A stretch of 64,000 nt of DNA. Origin: Bacteroidota bacterium. Lineage in GTDB: Bacteria > Bacteroidota > Bacteroidia > Chitinophagales > Chitinophagaceae. The notes under the pieces are model-generated. The model saw only the letters and a list, made by a program, of their open reading frames with translations. It was not told where the DNA came from and ran no database searches. Below are positions 1 through 9,901 of the stretch, one piece after another (the stretch's first letter is position 1; the number at the start of each line of letters is the position of its first letter). A program made the position numbers and the translations under genes. The stretch is from contig JAUZNZ010000010.1 of assembly GCA_030706735.1 (NCBI GenBank), forward strand, positions 1-64,000, in the 5' to 3' direction.

Positions 1-2
1 AG

Positions 3-95
3 GAAGTAGGCCGGAAGAAGAAATCACTATTTCCGAAGAGCTCGCTGGACGGGGTCTTTGCACAATTATTTAACAAATGTAAAAAAGCGAATTGA
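3..95 (+). CDS. ABC transporter ATPase, C-terminal end (5' cut by window)
   Basis: An open frame enters from the left edge and ends at a TGA that overlaps the next gene's ATG as TGATG. The last residues read SSLDGVFAQLF followed by a short basic tail. This resembles the C-terminus of ABC-2 type ATPases of the GldA/CcmA group, where an SLEDVF-like motif precedes the end. The following gene is an ABC-2 permease/GldG fusion, so the pair probably forms one exporter. No Walker motif lies inside the window, so the call rests on this short tail and the context. Confidence 0.6.
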   Translation, partial: EVGRKKKSLFPKSSLDGVFAQLFNKCKKAN

Positions 96-2404
96 TGAAA
101 ACTATAAAACGGATCGCAGGGGCCGAGTTCAGGATGCTGTTCTTTTCGCCGATCGCCTGGCTCGTGCTGATCATTTTCATCGTACAGTCCGGACTAACCT
201 TCTCTGATGGTTTGCAACTTTGGATGAGGCGTCAGGAGTCCGCCGGAAACGGGTTGGCGATCATGTTTGGCGGGCTTACCAGTGGAATGTTCGGCACCTA
301 TAGGGGAGGATTCTTTGTCATGGTCCAGCGGAACCTGTATCTCTATGTGCCGCTGCTGACCATGGGGCTTCTGAGCCGGGAATTGGCGAGCGGTTCGATC
401 AAGCTCCTGCTTTCCTCACCCATCAGGATCAGCCAGATCGTGCTGGGGAAGTTCGGCGCGATGATGCTCTATTGCCTGCTCTTCCTTGGAGTAATGGTCA
501 TTTATTGCCTGACAGGAGCCACCATGATAAAAAATTTCGACATGAGCGCGCTGGTTCCGGCGTTCGTGGGCACCTACCTGGTGATCCTTACCTATTCAGC
601 GATCGGTCTGTTCATGTCCTCTCTCACGCAATACCAGGTGGTGGCGGCATTGACCACGCTTGCCGTACTGGCGACGATGAACTATATCGGGAACGTCGGG
701 CAGGACTTCGCGATCATGCGGGCGCTGACCAATTTTCTGGCCGTGGGCGCAAGGGCCGCTGGAAACCTTAACCAGGGCTTGTTTAGCACCGCCGACATCC
801 TGTATTTCCTATTGCTGATCGGTCTTTTCCTTACGATCACGATCATGCGACTGAACGATGGCCGGGAATTGCGGCCCCGTCTGGTCAAGATCGGCCGGTA
901 TGTGGGGCTGGGTGTCGTTTTCCTGATCATAGGTTATATCAGCAACCGGCATTCGATGACGGGTTATCTGGATATGACCAGGACCAAGAGCCAGACCATC
1001 ACGGTCAATGGGCAAAAAGTGCTAGAGAAAATAAAAGGGCCGGTGACCATCACGGCCTGGACTAATCTGACCGGGCGAAAGCTAGATTTCGGGTTGCCGA
1101 AGAACAGGAATGAAGATTACCATTTCTGGGAAAAATACGAGCGTTTCAAGGAACTGAATTTAAAATATAACATATATTATGATACTTCCGAAGATGGCAT
1201 ATTCAGGTCAAAGGAGAATGTCGGTAAAACATTGGCCCAGCTGGGAGCGAAAGTGGCCAAAGCCAACTATCTTTCGATGAGCGATGTAATGACGCCCGAA
1301 CAAGTTCACCGGGTGATCGATCTCGAGCCGGAAGAATACCGGTTTACCCGGCAGTTGGAGGCGGACGGCAAGTCGAGCTTTGTCCGGGTATTCGAGGACA
1401 TCATCGTGGTACCTCTCGAGCATGAAGTAATAGCCTCCATGCGGCGGCTGACGGACACCCCGCCGAAGATCGTCTTTGCGGGGGGCGACTATGAGCGAAG
1501 CACCATCAACCATGACCCGAATGAATACTTTGCGCTATGTGCTATGCCGAGTTTCCGCGGGGCGTTGATCAACCAGGGCTTCGATTTCGATACGGTCTAC
1601 CTCGACCGGCAGGATGTTCCCAGGGATATTGCCGCACTGGTGGTAGCCGACCCCAAGCGGGCGCTGAGCCCAACCGAGATGACCAAGCTCAACCAATTTA
1701 TCGCGGCCGGGGGCAATATGATCATTATCGGGGACGCGACACGGCAAGCCTTGCTCAATCCGCTGCTGGCGTCGCTGGGTGTGCATTTGCAGGATGGCGT
1801 TATGATCTCGCCCAGCAAGTATTATAGCCCGACAACGATCCTGGCCCAATTCTCCAACCAGGTGGGCGACGTTTTCGAAAAGGAAAAGCTCAGGGACTTA
1901 TGGAATCCCGATAGCCTGCAAAAGATCTTCCTCGGCGGGTCGGTAGGATTGGACTATCGGAAAGATGGTCCTTTCAAAGTCACGCCGCTGATCGTGTCCG
2001 ATAGCCGGAATACCTGGAATAAGGTCGGCAATTACGAATTGGACACGATCCCGAGGACCTATGACTCGGCGGCCGGGGACCGGATGGCCGCCATGCCGTT
2101 GGCGCTGGCGTTGAGCCGCCCGGTGGGAGGCAGGGAACAACGGATCATCGTGCTGGGTGATGCCGATATGTTAAGCTTGACTTACGCGTTCAGGGATGGC
2201 AATTACAACTTTTTAGTTGAGATGTTCAAATGGCTCAACTACGGCTTATTCCCGGTAAATACGGACCCGGTTCCGGCAACCGACATCGATCTCAGAGTGA
2301 CACATCATAGCCTTCCGGCAATAAAGATCGCTTTCCTTTGGGTGGCCCCGGGGATCCTACTGCTCGGATGCGCTGTGGTACTAATCAGAAGGAGGAGAAA
2401 ATGA
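95..2404 (+). CDS. ABC-2 permease fused to GldG-like auxiliary domain
   Basis: Predicted inner-membrane component of an ABC exporter, about 769 residues. Roughly residues 1-290 hold several hydrophobic segments of an ABC-2 permease (GldF-like). Residues about 300-720 are a soluble GldG/auxiliary domain, and one membrane segment and a basic RRRRK tail close the protein. In gliding Flavobacteria GldF and GldG are separate proteins; here they are fused, which is common in related genomes. The ATG at 95 overlaps the stop of the ATPase gene, and an in-frame TTG directly before it is less likely. The stop overlaps the start of the first MutS-like gene. A role in gliding is not shown by the sequence. 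Confidence 0.8.
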   Translation: MKTIKRIAGAEFRMLFFSPIAWLVLIIFIVQSGLTFSDGLQLWMRRQESAGNGLAIMFGGLTSGMFGTYRGGFFVMVQRNLYLYVPLLTMGLLSRELASGSIKLLLSSPIRISQIVLGKFGAMMLYCLLFLGVMVIYCLTGATMIKNFDMSALVPAFVGTYLVILTYSAIGLFMSSLTQYQVVAALTTLAVLATMNYIGNVGQDFAIMRALTNFLAVGARAAGNLNQGLFSTADILYFLLLIGLFLTITIMRLNDGRELRPRLVKIGRYVGLGVVFLIIGYISNRHSMTGYLDMTRTKSQTITVNGQKVLEKIKGPVTITAWTNLTGRKLDFGLPKNRNEDYHFWEKYERFKELNLKYNIYYDTSEDGIFRSKENVGKTLAQLGAKVAKANYLSMSDVMTPEQVHRVIDLEPEEYRFTRQLEADGKSSFVRVFEDIIVVPLEHEVIASMRRLTDTPPKIVFAGGDYERSTINHDPNEYFALCAMPSFRGALINQGFDFDTVYLDRQDVPRDIAALVVADPKRALSPTEMTKLNQFIAAGGNMIIIGDATRQALLNPLLASLGVHLQDGVMISPSKYYSPTTILAQFSNQVGDVFEKEKLRDLWNPDSLQKIFLGGSVGLDYRKDGPFKVTPLIVSDSRNTWNKVGNYELDTIPRTYDSAAGDRMAAMPLALALSRPVGGREQRIIVLGDADMLSLTYAFRDGNYNFLVEMFKWLNYGLFPVNTDPVPATDIDLRVTHHSLPAIKIAFLWVAPGILLLGCAVVLIRRRRK

Positions 2405-3747
2405 GCTTTTATACCGATCAACAGACATTGGATGACCTGCAGATCTTCGGGAAACCGGGAGGAGAATCGATCTTTTCGCTGTTCAACCGGACCCGGACAG
2501 CCGGTGGCGCCGCGGTATTGGAAGTATTCTTCCGGTATCCCCTTTCTGACGCATCGGCTATCAACCGGCGTGCCGCACTGATCCAATGGTTCGGATCGGC
2601 GGGGGTGAGATTTCCCTTTCGGGGCGAGCTGTTCGACGTGATCGAACCCTATTTGCAGAATACAGACGAGCGGACCCAACTGGCGCGTGAAGAGCGCTCG
2701 TTCGACCGGAAGCTGCGGCGGTTGATCGCCCCGGATGGGGCCTATGTGGCCGTCACGACCGGCGTGACGGCGGTGATCGAGCTGTTGCAGACAGTAAATG
2801 AATTCCTGAAGACGCTTGACAAGGGTACCGATCATCCCTATGCGGAACAGATGCGGAACCTGGCTGACTTGCTGGCCGATCCGGAGCTGTCGCAGATGTT
2901 GAAAGTGAAACGAACGAGAAGGCCCGGATATGCTATCCTGGCCACTTATGACCGGATGATCCGATGGCGGCACCGGGACAAGCTGCGGAGGTTGCTCGGG
3001 ATGATCTATGAAGTGGATGTATATATAGCCGTGGCCAGTGTAGCGGCCGAGCGGGGTTTCGTTTTTCCGGTCGCCATCGGGAAGGATAGCGGAATGGTGA
3101 AATGGGAGGGAGTTTATCATCCCGCGGTGAAGAATGCGGTAGGGAATTCACTTTGCATGGGGCAGGAGAGCAATATCCTTTTTCTTACCGGAGCAAATAT
3201 GGCGGGTAAGTCCACCTTGATGAAGACGTTGGCGATCGCGCTGTTCCTGGGACACATGGGTTTCCCGGTGTCGGCCAAAAGCCTGGAGTTCCCGGTGCGG
3301 GACGGCATTTATACGACCATCAACCTCTCGGACAATCTGGACCAGGGGGTGAGTCATTTCTACGCCGAGGTTTGCCGGGTCCGGGAGATGGCCCAGGCGT
3401 TGGCCCAGGGGCGGCAGTTGTTCATTGTATTCGATGAGCTATTCCGGGGCACGAATGTAAAAGATGCTTACGACGCGACCATCGCGGTGACTGAAGCGCT
3501 GGCAGGGAGGACGAACTGTCTCTTTATCGTCTCGACGCATATCATGGAGGCGGGAGAGGTGCTTCGTGAACGTTGCCGGACCATACGATTCCGGTATTTA
3601 CCTACCTTGATGCAGGGGGACCGACCGGTTTATCCCTATCTGCTGGAAGAAGGCATATCAGACGACCGGCATGGGATGGTGATCATCCGGAACGAAGGTA
3701 TACTCGATATCCTAAATAATGGAAGACATCAAAAAAAGGCTAAATGA
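2401..3747 (+). CDS. MutS-core ATPase, paralogue A
   Basis: About 448 residues. It has the MutS core/clamp region and the MutS ATPase domain but lacks the N-terminal mismatch-recognition and connector domains. Walker A reads GANMAGKST, Walker B reads FIVFDELFRGTN, and an STHI motif follows. The ATG at 2401 has a GGAGGAGAAA ribosome site and overlaps the previous stop; an upstream in-frame start at 2338 lies inside the permease gene and is rejected. The stop overlaps the next ATG. Such proteins are usually annotated 'MutS-related'. With no mismatch domain, a classical repair role is doubtful; MutS2/MSH4-like DNA handling is an alternative. Confidence 0.85.
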   Translation: MSFYTDQQTLDDLQIFGKPGGESIFSLFNRTRTAGGAAVLEVFFRYPLSDASAINRRAALIQWFGSAGVRFPFRGELFDVIEPYLQNTDERTQLAREERSFDRKLRRLIAPDGAYVAVTTGVTAVIELLQTVNEFLKTLDKGTDHPYAEQMRNLADLLADPELSQMLKVKRTRRPGYAILATYDRMIRWRHRDKLRRLLGMIYEVDVYIAVASVAAERGFVFPVAIGKDSGMVKWEGVYHPAVKNAVGNSLCMGQESNILFLTGANMAGKSTLMKTLAIALFLGHMGFPVSAKSLEFPVRDGIYTTINLSDNLDQGVSHFYAEVCRVREMAQALAQGRQLFIVFDELFRGTNVKDAYDATIAVTEALAGRTNCLFIVSTHIMEAGEVLRERCRTIRFRYLPTLMQGDRPVYPYLLEEGISDDRHGMVIIRNEGILDILNNGRHQKKAK

Positions 3748-5072
3748 AATTCACGGCAGACAAACAAACGAGACAGGACCTGAATGTCCTCTCGAAATAC
3801 GGCAGCGGCTCGGTCTACGGTCTCTTCGACCGGGTCTGTACGCGCGCGGGGGCTCGGCTACTGGATGAGTGGTTCCGGCAACCCCTTACCACTGCCGATG
3901 CCATCAATACACGGTCTCGTATCTTCATGTACTTCCAGGATAAAGCGCTGGCTTTTCCTTTCGATGCGGAAACGATCGGCATGATGGAAGATTATCTGCT
4001 GCAGGGAGCGGGGAATCATGGCAGCGTTGGCGTTGCGGTGATGGCAGCCTTCCGGAAAAAATTGATGGGGAAGCTGTTCAGGAATGAGCAGTTCGATATG
4101 ATGAAGCTTGGCATGGGCGCGACGATCACGGTGCTCAATCAGTTGGATAGATTGCTCGGGCGGATCGGAAAGGAGGAAATAGCCGGACCCTTTGGGATGG
4201 AGTTGGATGGGGTGAGACGGATCATGACCGACCAGCGCCTGCGGCATTTGCTGGAGGATGGGCAGGAATATTGGACCTTGATGGAGACGGCCCGATATGA
4301 CCACCTGTTACGGGTTGGATTGCATGAGGAGATGAAGATAGTGCTGGGCGTGATCGCCCATCTGGACGTTTATATCTCTGTAGGACAGATAGCGGCGGAA
4401 AATGGCTTTTCGTACGCGAGAGCCCTGCCGGAAGATGATAACCGGTTGCAGGCCGTCGGCCTGCGGCATCCCGGTTTACCCAATGCAGTGGCGAACAATG
4501 TTTCCTTCGATGCGCAAAACAATGTACTGTTCCTGACCGGCGCGAACATGGCCGGCAAATCTACCTTCATGAAGACCGTGGGCGTATCGCTGTACCTGGC
4601 GCACATGGGGTTTCCCGTGGCGGCGGAGGAAATGGAATTTTCCGTGCGTGAAGGTTTGTATTCCTCGATTAACGTGCCCGACAACCTTTCGTTGGGGCTT
4701 AGCCATTTTTATGCTGAAGTCATGCGCGTTAAACAGGTGGCCGAAGAAGTGAGTCTGGGAGGGGGTCTGTTGGTCATTTTTGACGAACTGTTCAAAGGCA
4801 CGAATGTGAAAGACGCCTACGATGCGACGCTGGCGGTAACGGAGGCTTTTGCGCGGTATCGCAGCTGTATCTTCATCATTTCGACACATATCGTGGAAGT
4901 GGGCGAGGCGTTGCGCGGCAACCACGATAATCTGCAGTTCCGATTTTTTCCGACGGTTATGGACGGGAACGTGCCGCGTTATCCTTATAAGTTGCAGGGG
5001 GGCATCTCGGGCGACCGCCATGGCATGCTGATCATTGAAAATGAGCGGATCCTGGAGATTATCCGGCAGTAG
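3744..5072 (+). CDS. MutS-core ATPase, paralogue B
   Basis: About 442 residues, alignable along its whole length with the preceding gene: both start with a short TDxQT/ADKQTRQDLxxL segment and both have GANMAGKST, FDELF(R/K)GTNVKDAYDAT and STHI motifs. The two therefore arose by tandem duplication. MutS family ATPases work as dimers, so a heterodimer of A and B is a reasonable inference. The start overlaps the previous stop by 4 nt (ATGA), which suggests translational coupling. A short GGGTG/CACCC hairpin and a later T-run lie just downstream but make a poor terminator. Confidence 0.85.
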   Translation: MKFTADKQTRQDLNVLSKYGSGSVYGLFDRVCTRAGARLLDEWFRQPLTTADAINTRSRIFMYFQDKALAFPFDAETIGMMEDYLLQGAGNHGSVGVAVMAAFRKKLMGKLFRNEQFDMMKLGMGATITVLNQLDRLLGRIGKEEIAGPFGMELDGVRRIMTDQRLRHLLEDGQEYWTLMETARYDHLLRVGLHEEMKIVLGVIAHLDVYISVGQIAAENGFSYARALPEDDNRLQAVGLRHPGLPNAVANNVSFDAQNNVLFLTGANMAGKSTFMKTVGVSLYLAHMGFPVAAEEMEFSVREGLYSSINVPDNLSLGLSHFYAEVMRVKQVAEEVSLGGGLLVIFDELFKGTNVKDAYDATLAVTEAFARYRSCIFIISTHIVEVGEALRGNHDNLQFRFFPTVMDGNVPRYPYKLQGGISGDRHGMLIIENERILEIIRQ

Positions 5073-5155
5073 CGGGTGCTCCACCCAAGGAAGTGGTAAT
5101 TTTTTTTCATTCGGATTAGTACCTGGGCTTTGGATAAGGTACAGTATTCATATAC

Positions 5156-6292
5156 ATGGGGTCTGATATAACCATATTGATCGAAAAATACCTGGAGGGC
5201 GCTGCGACGGACGCGGAGCGCGAGGTGGTGTTGTCATGGTACCGCAGTGTGGATCATAGTGTTATCCGGATCCCGTTGGACGAGGAATATGAAATGGGCG
5301 GGATCCATGACCGGATACGCGCCCTGCTCATGCAACATATTGCCGCCACGCGCGTGCCGTCCCGGCGTATGCCCGTTTATCGCTGGGCGGCCGCCGCGGC
5401 TGTTTTTCTTCTGTTGGCGGCCGGATGGTTGTGGTATGCCCGGCCCTTTGCGCATAGGGAACAACCCGCCGTCGCTGCGCAGCTGCCTGTGGGTGAGCAC
5501 GATGTGTCGCCCGGGCATAACGGCGCCATATTGACGCTGGCGGATGGGAGTAAGCAGGTGCTGGATAGCCTGCAAAACGGCGTGATCGCGACACAGGGCG
5601 CCACGAAGATTTCGTTAAAAGACCATCAGGTCTCTTATGCCGCTGCGGGCGATGCGGCGCCTGTCTATAATACCATGTCCACGCCACGCGGCAGGGAATA
5701 CCAATTGGTACTGCCCGATGGAACCAGGGTGTGGCTCAATGCGGCCAGCAGTCTGACCTATCCGACGGCCTTCAACGGCCTGGAACGGGTAGTAGAGATG
5801 ACTGGGGAGGCTTACTTCGAGGTGAAGCATGGGTATAAACCCTTCCGTGTGAAAGTCAACGGGGAAACGATCACCGATCTGGGAACCCGGTTCAATGTGA
5901 ATGCATATACCGATGAGCCGGCTACGGTTACGACCCTGATCGAGGGTTCGGTCCGGGTAAGTGATCAGGTATTGACGCCTGGCGAACAGGCCGCTTTTAC
6001 TCCACAAAGGAGCATCCGGGTCTCGACTTGTGATACGAGTGTAGCCATGGCCTGGGTCAACGGCCGGTTTTCCTTCCACGAAGTGCGTTTGCGCGAGTTG
6101 GTGCGTACCCTGGCGCGCTGGTATGATGTAGACGTGGAATTCCAGGGCGGCAGCGAAAACAGCGCAAGGTTGTTCAGCGGCGAACTTGGTCGCAGTCTTA
6201 CATTAATGCAGGTGCTAAGGATATTAACAAAAACCCATGTTCATTACCGGCTCGAGAACGGGAACAAGCTCGTTATCCTACCGGGAGAATGA
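5156..6292 (+). CDS. FecR-family anti-sigma factor
   Basis: 378 residues. An N-terminal cytoplasmic part of about 75 residues is followed by one transmembrane helix (residues about 80-97, rich in Ala/Leu/Trp), then the periplasmic FecR domain (GTRVWLNAASSLTYP, FxVKVNGETITDLGTRFNVNAY) and a C-terminal DUF4974-like domain (LVRTLARWYDVDVEF). FecR proteins hold an ECF sigma factor until a TonB receptor with an STN domain signals; the next gene is exactly such a receptor. The usual ECF sigma gene is missing directly upstream, where only 83 bp separate it from the MutS-like gene. A distant sigma factor is inferred. Confidence 0.92.
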   Translation: MGSDITILIEKYLEGAATDAEREVVLSWYRSVDHSVIRIPLDEEYEMGGIHDRIRALLMQHIAATRVPSRRMPVYRWAAAAAVFLLLAAGWLWYARPFAHREQPAVAAQLPVGEHDVSPGHNGAILTLADGSKQVLDSLQNGVIATQGATKISLKDHQVSYAAAGDAAPVYNTMSTPRGREYQLVLPDGTRVWLNAASSLTYPTAFNGLERVVEMTGEAYFEVKHGYKPFRVKVNGETITDLGTRFNVNAYTDEPATVTTLIEGSVRVSDQVLTPGEQAAFTPQRSIRVSTCDTSVAMAWVNGRFSFHEVRLRELVRTLARWYDVDVEFQGGSENSARLFSGELGRSLTLMQVLRILTKTHVHYRLENGNKLVILPGE

Positions 6293-6476
6293 CCCCTTAA
6301 CCGCGCCTGAAGCCTCAACCTTCCTTTTAGACAACCTTTCCGAAAAAAAATCTCTTACGGTTAACTGAAAATAAAAAACCGGGTGCAAGATTGGTGTCTG
6401 TCCCGGCCTTTATTCAGGTTAACCTAAAAAACAGGATATAATAACTGCTTATTCATTAACCTAAACATCGCAATTT

Positions 6477-9400
6477 ATGCATTTTCATGCGAAAAGCCAG
6501 CCGGGCATTTTAGCCCGCGCCCGGTGGCGCCATTGTCTAACCAAAACCCTGTTGGTTATGAAGCTGACATCCATCCTTCTGTTAACGGGCCTTCTGCACG
6601 CCGAAGCCCGAGGGCTCGCCCAGACAGTAACCTACACCGGGAACGACGTGCCCTTGACGCAGGTGTTTTCCATCATCAAAAGACAAACAGGCTACCTTTT
6701 CTTCTACAGTCCTCAGGACTTAGAGGGGTCCAAACCGGTGACTTGCGTTTGGAAAAACTTGCCGCTGCGGGACGCATTGGACAACCTCTTCGCTGCGCAG
6801 CCGCTGAGCTATGCCATCGAAGGCAATACGGTAGTGGTGAGCAAACAGGAGCGGGTCGAGGCGCTGGACATTGCGCGCACGGCTCCGGCGCCGGATGCGG
6901 ACCTGACCGTTATTGTATTCGATGATGAAGGCAAGCCGCTGGTCGGCGCGAGCATACGGATAAAGGAAAGCAACCGGGGCATGGCCACCGATGAGCGGGG
7001 GCGCGCGGTGTTCAAGGGCATACGCCCTGGTGCTACATTGATCGTTTCTTATATGGGGTTTGCGTCTCAGGAGATCAAGCTCAGAGACAAACGGGAGGTG
7101 GAGGTCAGGATGGTAAAGAGTGCCAACCCGTTGGATCAGGCGCAGGTGATTGCCTATGGCACCACCACGCAGCGTCTCTCTGCCGGAGACGTGAGCACCG
7201 TACCCGCAGAGGTTATTGCCAAGCAACCGGTAGGCAACGCGCTGCTGGCACTAAAAGGGGAGGTGCCCGGTTTATTTATCAAACAGAGCACCGGATTCCC
7301 GGGCAGCGGGGTCTCCGTGCAGGTCATCGGACAGACCAGCATTGCCCAGAACAATGACCCGTTGTATGTGATCGATGGGGTCCCTTATTATTTTCCTATT
7401 CCACCTTACTATATCACGGGTGTTCAGCAGACGCCCTCTCTTTTAGCTTTTGTCAACCCGGATGACATCGAGAGCATCAGCGTGCTGAAAGATGCGGATG
7501 CCACGTCGATCTATGGAAGCCGTGCGGCAAACGGGGCGATCTTAATAACGACCAAAAAAGGTAAGGCGGGACCGAGCCGGGTGTCGCTGAATGTGCAAAA
7601 CGGCTGGACCAAAAACATAAGGCGCTCGAATGTGCTCAATACCCCGCAATACCTGCAAATGAGAAGACAGGCCTTTGCCAATGACGGGTTAAAGGTGCCC
7701 TCGATCGTCACCTCGCCGACAGACGTTAATTACGATATCAACGGACTTTGGGATACAACCCGGAATACCGACTGGCAAAAGGTGTTGCTGGGAGGCACGG
7801 CTGGTTACACCGATATGAACGTAAGCATATCAGGAGGCACTGTCAATACGACTTTCGTTGTGGGAGCCACCTACCACCGGGAGGGCACGATTTATCCGAG
7901 TAACCAGTTTAACGATCAAAAAGGAGCGATTCATTATAATTTGACACATAATTCAAGCGATGGCAAATTTACTGTTGTCATGAGCAGCAACTACGAATTT
8001 GATCAGAACCGATTGCCATCCAGTGACTTTACCAACGCGGCCTTATTAACGCCCCCGGATGCGCCTGCTATTTATAACCCGGACGGAAGCCTGAACTGGG
8101 CGCTCGACCCATCCGGTAATTCCACCTGGCAAAACCCGTATGCTTTTTTTTATGAGCCTGATGTCATCAAGACGAATAACCTGATCAGCAACCTGACGGT
8201 CGGCTACCGCATTTTAAAGAACCTGGAGTTTAAGACCGATCTGGCCTATACCCATATGGAAGACAATGACAACATGCAATTCCCTTTTAAAGCGTTCCCT
8301 CCCGAAAGGCGGACCTCCAATAGTAACAGGTTTTCCATTTTTTCCCACGGTGACGTCAGCACCTGGGACATCCAGCCCCAACTGCGATACAACACCCATA
8401 TCTCGGCTGGCAGACTGGAGGCTTTGGCGGGTTTGGAGGGTATGCAAACGAATGAGTCAGGACAAAGAATCATCGGCAGTGGGTTTACCTCCGATCTTCT
8501 GCTTGGTGATATCAGCTCGGCGGCGACGGTCACAACCAATTCCACCGCTCTTACGACCTACAAATATTCGGCGGGTTTTGGGAGGATCAGCTACCTCTGG
8601 ATGGATACCTATGGCCTATACCTGAATGGACGTCGCGACGGCAGCAGCCGTTTTGCGCCCGATAGCAGGTTCCATGATTTCTGGTCCGTGGCCGGGTTCT
8701 GGACATTCTCACATGCGCCCGCTGTAAAACGAATGCTTCCCCAAATGAGCTATGGGAAACTGTCTATGAGTTATGGCACTACCGGTAACGACAAGATCGG
8801 GGATTATTTGTACCTGAATACCTATAGGGCGCCGGTGTCCATTTCCAATCCTTACCAGGGCGCCGGTGGGTTGTTGCCCACAGGTCTCACAAATCCTTAC
8901 CTGCAGTGGGAGGAGTCGCGAAAGTGGAACGGTAAACTGGACCTGGGTTTTTTCGAGGAGCGCATCCGGGCATCCGCCGATTATTTCCGATGGCGTTCAT
9001 CCAATCAGCTGTTGTTCTATACTTTGTCGATGGTGACGGGCTTTGGCAATATACAAGAGAATTGGCCTGCCACCGTCCAGAATACCGGCTGGGAGTTTAC
9101 GCTTAACACGGTCAACGTCAAAACCAGGGACTTCAACTGGAGCACCAACTTTAACATGACCGTACCCCGCAACAAACTGGTTGCCTTTCCCAACTTAGCC
9201 AAATCGAGTTATGCCAGCAGCCTGGTGATCGGACAGCCTGTGAATATTCAGAAAGTATTCCGCTATTTGGGCGTTGACCCGGCGACAGGCGGCTATATGG
9301 TAGCCAATGCGAAGGGAGACCCCACCAAGACCCCTAATTTTTCACTGGACAGAACAGTGATCGAAAACATCAACCCAAGCTTTTACGGCGGCATCGGAAA

Positions 9401-9878
9401 TACGCTCCTCTGGAAAGGACTGCAATTGGATTTTACGTTCTATTTCATCAAACAAATAGTAGCCAATAATTATGGCCTATTGGGAGCGTTCCCCGGAGTA
9501 TTCAGCTCCGGTTCCGGTTCCACCCCATTCGGTAATCAGCCAACCTTTGTCCTTAATAACGTATGGCAACATCCTGGTGACCAGGCGCGATTAGAGCGTT
9601 TATCCACTTCCACGTTTCAATATAATAACGCAACAAACAGTAGCGATCAGTTTTGTGATGGTTCGTATATCCAATTACAGAATGTGAATCTTTCCTATCT
9701 GTTGCCTCAAGTCTGGTCTAAAAAGGCGGGTATGAAAAGCTGCCAGATCTATGGGAGTGGTCAAAACCTGTTTACCATCACGCCGTTCAGGGGGATCGAT
9801 CCATCAACGAGCCGCAATAACGGTTACTTTCTGCCGCCCTTACGTACGTTCACGGTGGGTATCAAGGCAATTCTTTAA
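6477..9878 (+). CDS. SusC/RagA-type TonB-dependent receptor with STN domain
   Basis: 1133 residues. A long leader typical of Bacteroidota SusC proteins (CLTKTLLVMKLTSILLLTGL) is followed by an STN domain (about residues 50-125, VTYTGNDVPLTQVF), a CarboxypepD_reg-like domain (about 140-210), the plug (about 225-350, DPLYVIDGVPY) and a long beta barrel ending in aromatic-rich strands. It imports oligomers across the outer membrane using TonB energy; the STN domain passes a signal to FecR, encoded just before it. The first ATG at 6477 gives the full leader; a second at 6558 is possible. The neighbouring peptidases suggest that peptides are the substrate. Confidence 0.93.
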   Translation: MHFHAKSQPGILARARWRHCLTKTLLVMKLTSILLLTGLLHAEARGLAQTVTYTGNDVPLTQVFSIIKRQTGYLFFYSPQDLEGSKPVTCVWKNLPLRDALDNLFAAQPLSYAIEGNTVVVSKQERVEALDIARTAPAPDADLTVIVFDDEGKPLVGASIRIKESNRGMATDERGRAVFKGIRPGATLIVSYMGFASQEIKLRDKREVEVRMVKSANPLDQAQVIAYGTTTQRLSAGDVSTVPAEVIAKQPVGNALLALKGEVPGLFIKQSTGFPGSGVSVQVIGQTSIAQNNDPLYVIDGVPYYFPIPPYYITGVQQTPSLLAFVNPDDIESISVLKDADATSIYGSRAANGAILITTKKGKAGPSRVSLNVQNGWTKNIRRSNVLNTPQYLQMRRQAFANDGLKVPSIVTSPTDVNYDINGLWDTTRNTDWQKVLLGGTAGYTDMNVSISGGTVNTTFVVGATYHREGTIYPSNQFNDQKGAIHYNLTHNSSDGKFTVVMSSNYEFDQNRLPSSDFTNAALLTPPDAPAIYNPDGSLNWALDPSGNSTWQNPYAFFYEPDVIKTNNLISNLTVGYRILKNLEFKTDLAYTHMEDNDNMQFPFKAFPPERRTSNSNRFSIFSHGDVSTWDIQPQLRYNTHISAGRLEALAGLEGMQTNESGQRIIGSGFTSDLLLGDISSAATVTTNSTALTTYKYSAGFGRISYLWMDTYGLYLNGRRDGSSRFAPDSRFHDFWSVAGFWTFSHAPAVKRMLPQMSYGKLSMSYGTTGNDKIGDYLYLNTYRAPVSISNPYQGAGGLLPTGLTNPYLQWEESRKWNGKLDLGFFEERIRASADYFRWRSSNQLLFYTLSMVTGFGNIQENWPATVQNTGWEFTLNTVNVKTRDFNWSTNFNMTVPRNKLVAFPNLAKSSYASSLVIGQPVNIQKVFRYLGVDPATGGYMVANAKGDPTKTPNFSLDRTVIENINPSFYGGIGNTLLWKGLQLDFTFYFIKQIVANNYGLLGAFPGVFSSGSGSTPFGNQPTFVLNNVWQHPGDQARLERLSTSTFQYNNATNSSDQFCDGSYIQLQNVNLSYLLPQVWSKKAGMKSCQIYGSGQNLFTITPFRGIDPSTSRNNGYFLPPLRTFTVGIKAIL

Positions 9879-9901
9879 TTCATTGACCTTTTGTAAAAGA
9901 T

